A stretch of 64,000 nucleotides of DNA from Leuconostoc inhae (GTDB lineage Bacteria; Bacillota; Bacilli; Lactobacillales; Lactobacillaceae), in NCBI RefSeq assembly GCF_019656015.1, contig NZ_BPKW01000001.1:62001-126000 (forward strand). Reading direction: 5' to 3'. The position numbers and the translations under genes were made by a program. Below are positions 44,880-53,862 of this stretch, piece after piece. A model generated the notes under the pieces. The model was not told the origin of the DNA, ran no database searches, and saw only the letters and a list, made by a program, of their open reading frames with translations. How positions within the stretch are numbered: the stretch's first letter is position 1; every line of letters begins with the position of its first letter.

Positions 44880-46337
44880 ATGAATAAAAATAATCCAATC
44901 GGGATGGTTGATTCTGGTGTTGGTGGCTTAACAGTCATTAAAGAAGCCCAGAAGCAACTACCTAACGAACAATTTATCTTTATTGGCGATACAGCACGTA
45001 TGCCTTATGGGCCACGGACGACAGATGAGGTGATTGCTTATACACTGCAAATGGCACATTATCTGGTGACAGACAAGCACATTAAAATGCTTGTCATTGC
45101 TTGTAATACAGCAACAGCACGTGCATTAACTGTACTGCAAGAAAAATTAACGATTCCGGTCATTGGTGTCATACAACCAGGTGCGCAAGCTGCACAATTG
45201 GCAACCAAAAATAAAACAGTTGGCATCATTGCAACTGAGGGCACTGTTAATTCTAAAGCCTACGAATCGCAAATACATCAATATGACACTGAAACAGTGG
45301 TTTTGTCACAAAGTGAGCCTGATTTTGTACAATTAGTTGAAGCAAATAAGTATCAAGATCAAGCCACGCGAGACCTTGTCAAGAATCATTTAGCACCGTT
45401 TAAAGCAGCTGGCATTGATACATTAATACTAGGTTGCACGCATTTTCCATTACTTGAATCCTTTATTCAAGAGGCGGTTGGTCCAGAAGTGACTTTGATT
45501 GATTCCGGTCGTGAAACTGTTTATGCCGTGCAACAAGAATTGAATAGGTTAAACTTAAATAGTGACATAAAACATAATCATAATGAGGACGTTTATTACA
45601 CGACGAGTGACAATGATAATCAAACGTTTAAAATTATTGCAACAAACTGGCTAACGCGCACCCATGAGCTTGATGTTCGTCATTTAAAAATTGTAGGCAA
45701 TGGTATATTGCAGCATTTAGAGGAAATTAGTATGCCTAGACTTATTGTGGCTAGTAACAACCAACATAAAATAACCGAAATAAAAGCTATTTTGAATGAT
45801 AATGGTATCGACCTCAAAGTAATACCGCTACGTGATTTGGGGGACAATGTACCTGAAATTATTGAAGATGGGACAACATTTGAAGAAAATGCAACAAAAA
45901 AAGTGATGACAATTGCTCAAATTGCGCCAAATGACTACATCTTAGCAGATGACTCTGGCTTATCGATTGATGCCTTAGATGGGCAACCAGGTGTGTATTC
46001 TGCACGATATGCAGGGGATCACGATGATCAGGCGAATAATAATAAAGTTTTAAAAAGCCTTAAAGGTGTCACATCGCGTGAGGCACAGTTCAATAGTGTC
46101 CTTGTGTTGATTGGTCCAAATAAACCTAAGTTAGTAGCAACGGGTACAGTACATGGCTTCATAACAGATCAACCGCATGGTGATAACGGTTTTGGCTATG
46201 ATCCACTTTTCTTAGTCCCTCAGTTTGATAAAACATTTGCCCAATTAACCGCAAATGAAAAAAATCAGGTTAGCCATCGTGGCTTGGCCTTACAGGAATT
46301 GAGTAAACACCTACCAGAATGGCTGAAAGGAATATAA
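44880..46337 (+). CDS. murI: Glutamate racemase / non-canonical purine NTP pyrophosphatase fusion
   Basis: Single ORF of 485 residues joining two enzymes. Residues 1-280 are MurI, making D-glutamate for peptidoglycan, with catalytic cysteines C75 (VIACNTAT) and C186 (LGCTHFP). Residues 285-485 are RdgB/HAM1, hydrolysing dITP and XTP, with LIVASNNQHKITEI, ADDSGL and SHRG motifs. In Bacillus these are separate neighbouring genes. No Shine-Dalgarno precedes the first ATG. Within the ORF, AGAGGA (45719) precedes an in-frame ATG at 45732 (Met285) by 7 bases, exactly at the RdgB start, so a separate RdgB could also be made. Confidence 0.93.
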   Translation: MNKNNPIGMVDSGVGGLTVIKEAQKQLPNEQFIFIGDTARMPYGPRTTDEVIAYTLQMAHYLVTDKHIKMLVIACNTATARALTVLQEKLTIPVIGVIQPGAQAAQLATKNKTVGIIATEGTVNSKAYESQIHQYDTETVVLSQSEPDFVQLVEANKYQDQATRDLVKNHLAPFKAAGIDTLILGCTHFPLLESFIQEAVGPEVTLIDSGRETVYAVQQELNRLNLNSDIKHNHNEDVYYTTSDNDNQTFKIIATNWLTRTHELDVRHLKIVGNGILQHLEEISMPRLIVASNNQHKITEIKAILNDNGIDLKVIPLRDLGDNVPEIIEDGTTFEENATKKVMTIAQIAPNDYILADDSGLSIDALDGQPGVYSARYAGDHDDQANNNKVLKSLKGVTSREAQFNSVLVLIGPNKPKLVATGTVHGFITDQPHGDNGFGYDPLFLVPQFDKTFAQLTANEKNQVSHRGLALQELSKHLPEWLKGI

Positions 46338-46347
46338 GTGATATCAT

Positions 46348-46884
46348 ATGTCAAAATTTTTAATTGTTTCAGATAGTCATGGCGATAGAGCAATATTGTC
46401 TAATATTATTAACAAATGGCAATCACAAGTTGATGGTATTTTTTTTAATGGTGATTCAGAATTAGCCGCAGAAGATGCAGTTTTTGATGGTGTTTCAACT
46501 GTTATTGGTAATATGGACTATGATGATGATTTTGTTGAAGCACGCGCGACAACGATTGATAATGTGACTTTTTTTCAAACGCATGGACATCTATATCATG
46601 TGACAACGTTTAATGGCTGGGCTAATTTAGAATTATTGGATAAAGCAGCGCGTGAGAGTCATGCTCAGGTTGTTTTATTTGGGCACACACATATTGATGG
46701 CGCACTGGCCTATAATGGCAAGTTATTTATTAATCCAGGATCAACGAGTTTACCAAAAGGACCACGCGCAGCAATTGGCGGGACGTATGCTGTGTTAGTC
46801 GTTGAGCCAGATAGGTTTATTGTCCATTTTTATAATCGTGCACACCTATTGCTAGATAATCTCACAGTAGAAATGACACGTTAA
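46348..46884 (+). CDS. YfcE/YsnB-type phosphodiesterase
   Basis: Metallophosphoesterase of 178 residues with SDSHGD (8-13), GDSE (near 35), GNMDYDD (near 58) and the histidine motifs THGH and GHTHI. Follows murI-rdgB as ysnB follows rdgB in Bacillus. Likely cytosolic; natural substrate unknown. Confidence 0.9.
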   Translation: MSKFLIVSDSHGDRAILSNIINKWQSQVDGIFFNGDSELAAEDAVFDGVSTVIGNMDYDDDFVEARATTIDNVTFFQTHGHLYHVTTFNGWANLELLDKAARESHAQVVLFGHTHIDGALAYNGKLFINPGSTSLPKGPRAAIGGTYAVLVVEPDRFIVHFYNRAHLLLDNLTVEMTR

Positions 46885-46923
46885 TTTTGTCGTGCAGTCT
46901 TTAATATAAATACCCAACAAACA

Positions 46924-46932
46924 TGGTAAAAT
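46924..46932 (+). promoter_or_regulatory. ruvB extended -10
   Basis: TGG-TAAAAT ending 7 bases before the ATG at 46940; no -35 and no Shine-Dalgarno. Confidence 0.55.
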
Positions 46933-46939
46933 GATAAAT

Positions 46940-47998
46940 ATGGTAGATCAACAAGAACCACAATTTAACCAATGGTATGATGAAAATACCGCAGCTGATC
47001 AATTAATACGTGATGCAGCAGCAAATGAGGCGGAACAGCGTAATGAACTATCATTACGTCCGCAATTTTTGCGTGAATATATTGGTCAAGCTGCCTTAAA
47101 AGAAGAACTTACTGTTTATATTTCTGCAGCCAAGCAACGTGAAGAGGCATTAGATCATGTGTTGCTATTTGGACCACCAGGGTTAGGAAAAACAACATTA
47201 GCCATGATTATTGCAAATGAAATGGCTGTGCATATTAAAACAACTTCTGGTCCGGCAATTGAGAAGCCAGGAGATTTAGTAGCCTTACTGAACGAACTTG
47301 AACCAGGTGATATTTTATTTATTGATGAAATCCATCGCTTACCAACGAATATTGAAGAAATTATGTATTCGGCGATGGAAGATTACTTTGTTGACATTAT
47401 GGTCGGTCAAGGACCGACAGCACGTGCGGTTCATTTTCCATTACCACCTTTCACATTAATTGGTGCAACTACAAGACCAGGCATGCTATCAAAACCCTTA
47501 CGTGATCGTTTTGGAATCATTAATTCAATGGCCTACTACACACCAGAAGAATTACAAGAAATCGTCGTGCGATCATCAGATATTTTTAACGCCCCAATTA
47601 AATCAGAGGGCGCTTATGAAGTCGCTTTGCGATCACGTGGGACACCACGTATTGCTAATCGACTATTGAAGCGTGTCCGTGATTTTGCACAAGTAGAAGG
47701 TAAATCCGCAATTGATAAAGCAATTGTTGATGTTGCATTGAATAAATTACGTGTTGATAACCGTGGCCTTGATGAAACAGATCACAAATTTCTAGGAACC
47801 ATGATTGAGTATTATAAGGGTGGCCCCGTAGGTTTGAACACTATTGCGGCCAATATTGGCGAAGAGGCTGAAACGTTAGAGTCTATGGTTGAACCTTATT
47901 TATTACAAATTGGCTTTTTGCAGCGCACACCACGTGGTCGTGTTGTCACTCAAAGTGCCTATGAACACCTTAAAATACCGTATCAAAGGGAACAATAA
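46940..47998 (+). CDS. ruvB: Holliday-junction helicase RuvB
   Basis: AAA+ motor of 352 residues. Walker [10 protein letters not shown] (near 76), Walker [11 protein letters not shown], sensor GATTRPG, and arginine-finger region RDRFG are intact; a winged-helix domain ends the protein. The ATG at 46940 is preferred over one three codons earlier that overlaps the -10. It is separated from ruvA (51701) by three genes, unlike the usual ruvAB pair. Its stop overlaps the next start (TAATG). Confidence 0.96.
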   Translation: MVDQQEPQFNQWYDENTAADQLIRDAAANEAEQRNELSLRPQFLREYIGQAALKEELTVYISAAKQREEALDHVLLFGPPGLGKTTLAMIIANEMAVHIKTTSGPAIEKPGDLVALLNELEPGDILFIDEIHRLPTNIEEIMYSAMEDYFVDIMVGQGPTARAVHFPLPPFTLIGATTRPGMLSKPLRDRFGIINSMAYYTPEELQEIVVRSSDIFNAPIKSEGAYEVALRSRGTPRIANRLLKRVRDFAQVEGKSAIDKAIVDVALNKLRVDNRGLDETDHKFLGTMIEYYKGGPVGLNTIAANIGEEAETLESMVEPYLLQIGFLQRTPRGRVVTQSAYEHLKIPYQREQ

Positions 47999-48858
47999 TG
48001 CAATATATTATGTCGGATACGCATTTTAACCATGAAAAAATTTTATATTTTGATAAATCACGTGAAGAATCTCTACATGAGCTAGGCATTGAACCAACGA
48101 TTAAAAACATGGATACTTACCTTGAAACAACTTGGAATAATGTTGTTAAAGCTGAAGATACCGTGTATTTTTTAGGTGATCTTGGAATGTTTAGAAAAAA
48201 GCAAGATTTTGTTGCGCAATTAATACGGTTAAATGGTCATATTGTCTTTTTTAAGGGTAATCACGATCATTCTGATCAAATAAAAGCAGCGCTAAAGACC
48301 CCAGAAACGGGTATCATAGAAGTTGTTGAGACTGCCAAAGCAGTTAAAATTAATGGCGTACAAGTGTGGTTGAGTCACTATGCTATTGATCTACCTTATC
48401 CAATTTTGTCTGTGCATGGTCATATTCATGAAGCTGAGTATCAATCTGACGGTATGATTAACTTGTCGTTAGATTCAGATTATATGCAAACCAGAAAGTT
48501 TGGTGCACCCATTAGTTTTGATGAGTTGACACCACTTTTGGTTGCACGGCAAAAAAAGATTGCGCAATTATATCAAATAGAATCAGAAAATAAACGTTAT
48601 GATCGCCTGATTGAACGGGCATTTGATGAGACGATTACAATTAATAAGCCAACTGCTACGCAGCGACATGAATTAGCATTGTTAGTTGATTATCTTAATA
48701 GAAATGATTTGACTTATGCAGATGTCTTAAAAACATTTAACATCCCTAATGAAGATAAAGTATTATCAGATCAGGCAAAAGAAAAGGTCGCCTTAACTGG
48801 ATTTGAATTTGAAAAAACAACTGGTTTAGAAGGCAATACAGGTGAAAAACATGACTGA
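47998..48858 (+). CDS. Calcineurin-like phosphoesterase with unknown C-terminal domain
   Basis: Protein of 286 residues. The first 170 carry a metallophosphoesterase core (SDTHFNH, GDLG, GNHDH, VHGHIH). The last 110 residues (after [10 protein letters not shown]) are charged, helical and unfamiliar. It is coupled to ruvB by a one-base overlap and overlaps queA by 8 bases, an unusual insertion into the ruvB-queA order. Confidence 0.85.
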   Translation: MQYIMSDTHFNHEKILYFDKSREESLHELGIEPTIKNMDTYLETTWNNVVKAEDTVYFLGDLGMFRKKQDFVAQLIRLNGHIVFFKGNHDHSDQIKAALKTPETGIIEVVETAKAVKINGVQVWLSHYAIDLPYPILSVHGHIHEAEYQSDGMINLSLDSDYMQTRKFGAPISFDELTPLLVARQKKIAQLYQIESENKRYDRLIERAFDETITINKPTATQRHELALLVDYLNRNDLTYADVLKTFNIPNEDKVLSDQAKEKVALTGFEFEKTTGLEGNTGEKHD

Positions 48859-49912
48859 AGAACAACATTATCAATTAGCAGATTTTGATTATGATTTACC
48901 AGAAGCGCTTATTGCTCAAACGCCTTTAAAGCAGCGTGATTCATCACGTTTGTTAGTTTTGAATGCGGATACAGGCGCGTATGAAGATAAACATTTTTAT
49001 GACATCCTAGACTATGTGAACCCAGGGGATGCCATTGTGATGAATAACTCGCGTGTGTTACCAGCACGTTTACATGGTGCACGTCCTGAAACAGGTGGGC
49101 ATGCTGAAGTGTTATTATTACGTCAAGACCATGGTGATGTCTGGGAAACATTGGTTAAGCCCGCTAAAAAATCACCTGTAGGGTCAACGATTGTTTTTGG
49201 TGATGACATTGACAATCCAGTCATGACTGCCACAGTTGTCGGCGAATTAGAGCATGGTGGGCGCTATATTGAATTCCACTATGAAGGCATTTTCATGGAA
49301 TTATTAGAAAAATTAGGTGAGATGCCGCTACCACCTTATATTAAAGAAAAGCTGGCAGATCAAGAACGCTATCAAACTGTTTATTCAAAAGTTGATGGTT
49401 CTGCCGCAGCACCAACGGCTGGTTTGCATTGGACACCAGAGCTACTTGATAAGGTGCGTGCAAAGGGTGTCCAAACAATTGAATTAACACTACATGTTGG
49501 TTTGGGAACATTTAGACCAGTTGAGGAAGAGAACATTGAAGATCATAAAATGCATTCAGAGTTCTATCAGTTGAGTCAAGAGGCGGCTGATGCTTTGAAT
49601 CAAGTTCATGCTACTGGTGGACGCATTATCGCGACTGGTACGACGTCTATTCGTACATTGGAAACAATTGGCTCAAAATTTGATGGGCAATTGCAAGCTG
49701 ATTCAGGTTGGACTGATATATTTATTAAACCAGGTTATCAGTGGACAACGGTTGATGCCTTTATTACAAATTTCCATCTTCCCAAGTCAACTTTGGTTAT
49801 GTTAGTTGCGGCCTTTACAGGACGTGATAATATTTTGAATGCTTATCAGCACGCGGTGGATGACAAGTATCGTTTCTTTAGTTTTGGGGATGCAATGTTT
49901 ATCAAGCGTTAG
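48851..49912 (+). CDS. queA: tRNA preQ1(34) S-adenosylmethionine ribosyltransferase-isomerase
   Basis: Queuosine-pathway enzyme of 353 residues with family motifs [15 protein letters not shown] (near 13), [10 protein letters not shown] (near 65) and VGLGTFRPV (near 220). The ATG at 48851 is just after AGGTGAAA. Normal length. Confidence 0.95.
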   Translation: MTEEQHYQLADFDYDLPEALIAQTPLKQRDSSRLLVLNADTGAYEDKHFYDILDYVNPGDAIVMNNSRVLPARLHGARPETGGHAEVLLLRQDHGDVWETLVKPAKKSPVGSTIVFGDDIDNPVMTATVVGELEHGGRYIEFHYEGIFMELLEKLGEMPLPPYIKEKLADQERYQTVYSKVDGSAAAPTAGLHWTPELLDKVRAKGVQTIELTLHVGLGTFRPVEEENIEDHKMHSEFYQLSQEAADALNQVHATGGRIIATGTTSIRTLETIGSKFDGQLQADSGWTDIFIKPGYQWTTVDAFITNFHLPKSTLVMLVAAFTGRDNILNAYQHAVDDKYRFFSFGDAMFIKR

Positions 49913-49988
49913 GGGTATCCTGGTGATTATTGCCATGTTCTTCCTGTCTGTGATACTTGATCCTGACAGTGATATATCAAGCATTTAT

Positions 49989-50017
49989 TTGTTATAAAAA
50001 GTCTGACATGATACAAT
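49989..50017 (+). promoter_or_regulatory. Promoter of the ABC-F leader
   Basis: TTGTTA, 17-base spacer, extended -10 TGA-TACAAT; starts a leader of about 165 bases. Confidence 0.6.
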
Positions 50018-50048
50018 TTGTTATAGATATTGAAAAGAGGTCGATCCA

Positions 50049-50060
50049 GTGCGTAACTAA
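50049..50060 (+). CDS. Three-codon leader peptide (MRN)
   Basis: GTG-CGT-AAC-TAA preceded by AAAGAGG (50034-50040) at 8-base spacing. It lies about 60 bases upstream of an intrinsic terminator. Tiny upstream ORFs in terminator-bearing leaders are established in the regulation of Gram-positive antibiotic-resistance ABC-F genes. Confidence 0.6.
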   Translation: MRN

Positions 50061-50077
50061 ACTATTCGTTCAAATTA

Positions 50078-50142
50078 CACAGGTAAAATTGGATGTAATA
50101 GGATAAGTGCGCAAAAAATCGACAAACAGGTCGAACTTTTTT
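50078..50142 (+). terminator. Leader terminator/attenuator of the ABC-F gene
   Basis: TCGAC-AAACAG-GTCGA (50119-50134) then A-C-T6 forms an intrinsic terminator ahead of the gene. Its 5' arm ATCGAC can alternatively pair with GTCGAT next to the leader ORF Shine-Dalgarno (50040-50045). An upstream stem ATTACA/TGTAAT surrounds 50084-50093. Confidence 0.65.
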
Positions 50143-50190
50143 GTTCATTTTGAAAACACCAATTCTGCTTAAAACAGAGGAGGTTTTTTT

Positions 50191-51555
50191 ATGCAAGCAA
50201 TAATATTTAATAAAGTTATTTATACTATCGGTGGTCGTAACATTTTAAACCATGTTACGCAGCAAGTAAAAGTCGGTGAACGTATAGGATTGATAGGTTC
50301 TAATGGTTCAGGGAAAACAACATTAGCTCGATTATTAACAGGTAATTTACAACCTGATGATGGCAAATTAATTGTGACAGGTCGTGTTTCTTATGTACCA
50401 CAACTTAATCAAATTGATCATGAAAAAAGCGATGGTGAACAAATGATGATGCGTATCAATGAGGCATTGGTTCGACAGCCAGATATTTTAATTCTAGATG
50501 AGCCAACTTCGAATTTAGACATGCAGCATCAAAATTGGCTTATTAGACGTTTAAATCATTTTTATGGGACGCTGATCATTATTTCGCATGATACGTATCT
50601 GTTAAATAAAACAAGTCAATCTATTTGGGCAATTTCTGATACAAAGTTGATATCTTATTCGGGTAATTATGATGATTATCTATACCAAAAAAATATGCGA
50701 TTTTCTACGCAAACACATAAATATAACAATGCAGTTACTCAAAGAAAACATCTTAAACGGGCAATTGATGAAGTTCAGCGCCGTGAAAAACAGGTGACTA
50801 AACGCCCTAAAAATATTAGTCCATCAGACGCACGCTTAATTAGTGGAAAAGGTAAGGCACTTAAAAGTCAAAAAAAGTTAGCACAGAACGTTAAAAGTAT
50901 GACAAAACGATTGTCAAATCTTGAACAGATCGATAAACCACTAGTTGATAAATCATTAAAATTGCAAGCCATTGTGGAACAAAATTCAAAACCAAAAACC
51001 ATGCTGAAGGTTCTTAATGAACAGGTTACAAGAAATGGACGTCTCTTGATTAAAAACGTTAATTTCAATTTAGAGACTGGGCAACGATTGGCTATTCTTG
51101 GTCCCAATGGGACTGGGAAAACGACTTTAATTAAACAGATTTTGGTAAATAATCATGATTCCTATGGTTACTTCACACAAAATTTAGCAACACTGATTGG
51201 GTCAAAAACTATTATAGAGAATGTTTTACCTTATTCGTCACAAACATCTCAAGTAGCGCGTGATTTTCTTGGTGCTTTTGGATTAAAACGTGATAAAGTG
51301 TTTCAACCCGTGGATACGTTGAGCGGTGGTGAAAAAGTAAAAGTGTTATTGTTGCAAGTTTTATTAACGGATACACGCTTATTAGTGCTTGATGAACCGA
51401 CTAATTTTTTGGATTTGTCAGCGATTGATGCACTGGCTAATTTTTTGTTACAGTATGAAGGCGCTGTTTTGTTTGTCTCACACTACCGTGATTTCGTGAC
51501 ACGTGTGGCTACGAAGAAAATGATGATTAAAGACGAAACATTAATTCAAGTATAA
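50191..51555 (+). CDS. ABC-F ribosome-protection protein, Vga/Lsa/VmlR-like
   Basis: Soluble protein of 454 residues with two ABC domains and no membrane part. NBD1 is short (Walker A GSNGSGKTT, degenerate signature KSDGEQ, Walker B ILILDEPTSNLD); NBD2 is canonical (GPNGTGKTT, LSGGEKVKV, LVLDEPTNFLD). Between them lies the helical interdomain linker with KRPKNISPSDARL, resembling the equivalent segment in Vga proteins. Such factors remove lincosamides, streptogramin A or pleuromutilins from ribosomes. No C-terminal extension is present. GAGGAGG precedes the ATG, and an attenuator leader suggests antibiotic-induced expression. The phenotype is inferred. Confidence 0.85.
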   Translation: MQAIIFNKVIYTIGGRNILNHVTQQVKVGERIGLIGSNGSGKTTLARLLTGNLQPDDGKLIVTGRVSYVPQLNQIDHEKSDGEQMMMRINEALVRQPDILILDEPTSNLDMQHQNWLIRRLNHFYGTLIIISHDTYLLNKTSQSIWAISDTKLISYSGNYDDYLYQKNMRFSTQTHKYNNAVTQRKHLKRAIDEVQRREKQVTKRPKNISPSDARLISGKGKALKSQKKLAQNVKSMTKRLSNLEQIDKPLVDKSLKLQAIVEQNSKPKTMLKVLNEQVTRNGRLLIKNVNFNLETGQRLAILGPNGTGKTTLIKQILVNNHDSYGYFTQNLATLIGSKTIIENVLPYSSQTSQVARDFLGAFGLKRDKVFQPVDTLSGGEKVKVLLLQVLLTDTRLLVLDEPTNFLDLSAIDALANFLLQYEGAVLFVSHYRDFVTRVATKKMMIKDETLIQV

Positions 51556-51661
51556 AACTAACAACTGGTAGAATAGTAATTGTGTTATTGCAACTCTAAA
51601 TGACTTGACACGTTATTGGGAATGAATATTTGTTAGAGCACTATGTCAAATTGTTTTTTTA

Positions 51662-51670
51662 TGATAAACT
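51662..51670 (+). promoter_or_regulatory. Possible ruvA extended -10
   Basis: TGA-TAAACT about 30 bases before the ruvA start. Confidence 0.4.
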
Positions 51671-51700
51671 GAAAATATTCAATTTAAGGGAGAAATGACA

Positions 51701-52291
51701 GTGTACGAATATATTAATGGTTTGATTACGAATATTTACCCAGCCTATTTGGTCATTTGTGATCGCAGTGGTGTGGGATATAAACTGTTTGTAGCTAATC
51801 CATATCGTTTTGAACAAAATGTGGAATCGCACGTTTACGTTGAACAAATTGTACGTGAAAATGAAATTACGATGTATGGCTTTATCGATGAAAATGAAAA
51901 AATATTGTTCAATAAGCTATTAAATGTTTCTGGTATTGGACCTAAAAGTGCTTTGGCTATTTTAGCTAGTGATGATGCATCTGGCTTAGTTAATGCTGTT
52001 GCAAATGATGATGCAACTTACCTCACACAATTTCCAGGTGTTGGTAAAAAAACAGCGCAACAAATTGTTTTGGATTTGAAAGGGAAATTGGATGATTTAG
52101 CTGCCTCCGTTGGTATGACAACGCCAGTGGCACAAGCAAATTCAAACCAGGCATTGTCTGATGCCTTAGAAGCTTTAGAATCATTAGGCTATAGTGCTAA
52201 AGAAGTTGTTAAGTTGGAAAAAACTTTAGCAGTAAAACACGATACCACAGATGGTTATATTCGTTCAGCATTAAAGTTATTAGTCAATTAA
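51701..52291 (+). CDS. ruvA: Holliday-junction-binding protein RuvA
   Basis: Junction-binding partner of RuvB, 196 residues. OB-fold N-terminus starts YEYINGLI, followed by helix-hairpin-helix motifs VSGIGPKSALAIL and FPGVGKKTAQQIV and a C-terminal domain III. I choose GTG 51701: AAGGGAG is 8 bases upstream and the protein then starts as family members do; the ATG at 51695 is only 2 bases from the Shine-Dalgarno. Alone here, 3.7 kb after ruvB. Confidence 0.95.
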   Translation: MYEYINGLITNIYPAYLVICDRSGVGYKLFVANPYRFEQNVESHVYVEQIVRENEITMYGFIDENEKILFNKLLNVSGIGPKSALAILASDDASGLVNAVANDDATYLTQFPGVGKKTAQQIVLDLKGKLDDLAASVGMTTPVAQANSNQALSDALEALESLGYSAKEVVKLEKTLAVKHDTTDGYIRSALKLLVN

Positions 52292-52335
52292 AAAATACGT
52301 CCATCGCAGCTTAAGCTGCGATGGACGTATTTTTT
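52290..52335. terminator. Bidirectional terminator
   Basis: 21-bp perfect stem (52290-52310 with 52315-52335, TTAA loop) between convergent ruvA and the kinase gene; A6 on one side and T6 on the other. Confidence 0.93.
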
Positions 52336-52966
52336 AATGTATTGCTTTTAATGCTTGATCAATTTGTTGTAAGATAATTTTTTGATTTTTTTCTTGTTCT
52401 AGATCAAATGTTTGTAAATCAATTTTTATTTTTGGTGATGCATCATATGAATCAAACCAATCACGATAGGCTGACCACATACGGAAATAATATTGACGTA
52501 AGGCATCATTATCGTCAAACTGTTCGTAATCACGTCCACGCTTTTTAATGCGGTAGAGGATAGTTTCAAAGTCAGTTTCAGCGTAAACGAGTAAATCAGG
52601 GGCTTTTTTAGGTAATTTTTGTAGTTCAGCCATCATATTATCGAGTAGTTGTGTGTACACGTTCATTTCAGCATCTGTGATGTTACCATCTTTATGATTT
52701 TCAGATGTAAATAAAGCGTCTTCATAAATTGAGCGATCTAACACATTATTGTCATCTGCTAGTGCCTTCTTAATCATATCAAAACGACGATTAAGGAAAT
52801 AAATTTGTAGTAAGAAACCATACTGTTTTGGGTCGGAATAATAAAGTGGGAGTACGGGATTGTCGCCCACCGGCTCATAAAAGGCCTGTGTGCCAAAATG
52901 TTCAGCAATCAACCCAGTTAATGTTGTTTTTCCGACGCCAATCATGCCTGCGGTAATAATCACCAT
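52334..52966 (-). CDS. Deoxynucleoside kinase (dGuo/dAdo type)
   Basis: Salvage kinase of 210 residues. P-loop GMIGVGKTT (8-16), DRSIYED (near 80) and the lid region RIKKRGRDYEQF are typical of the dNK/dGK/dAK family common in lactobacilli. ATG 52966 follows GGAGG by 5 bases; a longer opening from 52978 is upstream of the Shine-Dalgarno. Exact nucleoside preference cannot be read. Confidence 0.9.
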   Translation of the reverse strand: MVIITAGMIGVGKTTLTGLIAEHFGTQAFYEPVGDNPVLPLYYSDPKQYGFLLQIYFLNRRFDMIKKALADDNNVLDRSIYEDALFTSENHKDGNITDAEMNVYTQLLDNMMAELQKLPKKAPDLLVYAETDFETILYRIKKRGRDYEQFDDNDALRQYYFRMWSAYRDWFDSYDASPKIKIDLQTFDLEQEKNQKIILQQIDQALKAIH

Positions 52967-53003
52967 GACGACCTCCAATAATTTAGTAACCTAATAACTA
53001 TAC

Positions 53004-53045
53004 AAAAAATCCGTCCAAACAACAAGGTCAGTTTTTGGGCGGATT
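53004..53045 (-). terminator. Terminator after mscL
   Basis: AATCCGTCCAAA (53008-53019) pairs with TTTGGGCGGATT (53034-53045) with one G-U; T-run follows on the minus strand. Confidence 0.8.
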
Positions 53046-53063
53046 GACTTTAAAATGCGAACA

Positions 53064-53444
53064 TTATGCTTTCTTTTCAGATTCCAATAAATCGCGAATT
53101 TCAGTTAAAATTTCTAATTCAGGATTAACTTCTACTGCCTGTTCCTTGTTTGTACGGAAGAGGCGGTTGATAACTTTGATTAGAAGAAAGACGACAAATG
53201 CCGTAATCAAAAAGTTAATCAAGTCGTTGATGAAGGCACCATACTTAAAGGTCAGTTCTTTAGTAATGACAAGCTTTAAACTGGCTAAGTCGGAAGTACC
53301 ACCAGTAAAAAATGTCAAGATTGGGCCAATTAAATTGTTAGTTAAAGACTTAACTAATCCGGTGAAAGCACCACCAATAATCACACCAACTGCTAAATCA
53401 AGCACGTTACCACGCATGATAAATGTTTTAAATTCTGAGAGCAT
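53064..53444 (-). CDS. mscL: Large-conductance mechanosensitive channel MscL
   Basis: Osmotic-release channel of 126 residues: N-terminal amphipathic helix [25 protein letters not shown]1 about 15-40, a short external loop, TM2 about 70-95 ([18 protein letters not shown]) and a charged C-terminal bundle ([13 protein letters not shown]). No clear Shine-Dalgarno precedes the ATG; a TACAAA box 7 bases upstream makes a leaderless message possible but weakly supported. Confidence 0.96.
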   Translation of the reverse strand: MLSEFKTFIMRGNVLDLAVGVIIGGAFTGLVKSLTNNLIGPILTFFTGGTSDLASLKLVITKELTFKYGAFINDLINFLITAFVVFLLIKVINRLFRTNKEQAVEVNPELEILTEIRDLLESEKKA

Positions 53445-53595
53445 ATTTCTGTTTGTATTGACGGTATGTTATTACCTATCAATACATTCCTTTCATTTCT
53501 ACATTCTATATAAATATTTTACCTTAAAATACAAAGATTACAATATGTTTTTTTAAAAGTATGATATTTCTTAGGAATTGTGTGTTGTCGCGAAA

Positions 53596-53652
53596 AATTA
53601 TGTTTATTTTATCATGACATAAAATTGTAGTCATGATAAAATAAACATAATT
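53596..53652. repeat. Perfect 23-bp inverted repeat before the orphan gene
   Basis: Arms 53596-53618 and 53630-53652 (AATTATGTTTATTTTATCAT... ) are exact complements around an 11-base loop, ending 4 bases before the GGAGGAG ribosome site. A possible -10 TAAAAT lies in the loop, so the arms may be an operator; alternatively it is an mRNA hairpin. Confidence 0.7.
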
Positions 53653-53670
53653 GTTTGGAGGAGAAAACTT

Positions 53671-53862
53671 ATGAACGAAAAAGAACAGTTAACCACTTGG
53701 CATGAACAGTTGATTAGTATCATCAATGATGTTAATACGCCACACACTTTGGGTGGCATTACCAATGACGCTAATCGGGCTCATGATTCACGACTAGCCC
53801 GACGTGCATTAGATAATCTGATTATATTAAGTGAAGAAATCAATGCCAAACGTGAAGAATAG
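53671..53862 (+). CDS. Small protein of 63 aa, function unknown
   Basis: Soluble, charged protein starting MNEKEQLTTWHEQLISII and ending INAKREE, predicted mostly helical, with no motif I recognise. A strong GGAGGAG Shine-Dalgarno 8 bases before the ATG and normal codon use support a real gene. It is preceded by a perfect 23-bp inverted repeat and overlaps or abuts the ydbS-like gene, which is likely co-transcribed. Confidence 0.75.
   Translation: MNEKEQLTTWHEQLISIINDVNTPHTLGGITNDANRAHDSRLARRALDNLIILSEEINAKREE

Noticed and set aside
49943-49974. CCTGNCNGTGATA direct repeat after queA as att site or repeat array
   Set aside because: Only two imperfect copies 19 bases apart and no integrase or tRNA nearby; chance or part of a weak terminator fold.
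53035-53556. Plus-strand ORF of 173 codons over mscL
   Set aside because: mscL on the minus strand is unambiguous; the antisense frame has no family features.
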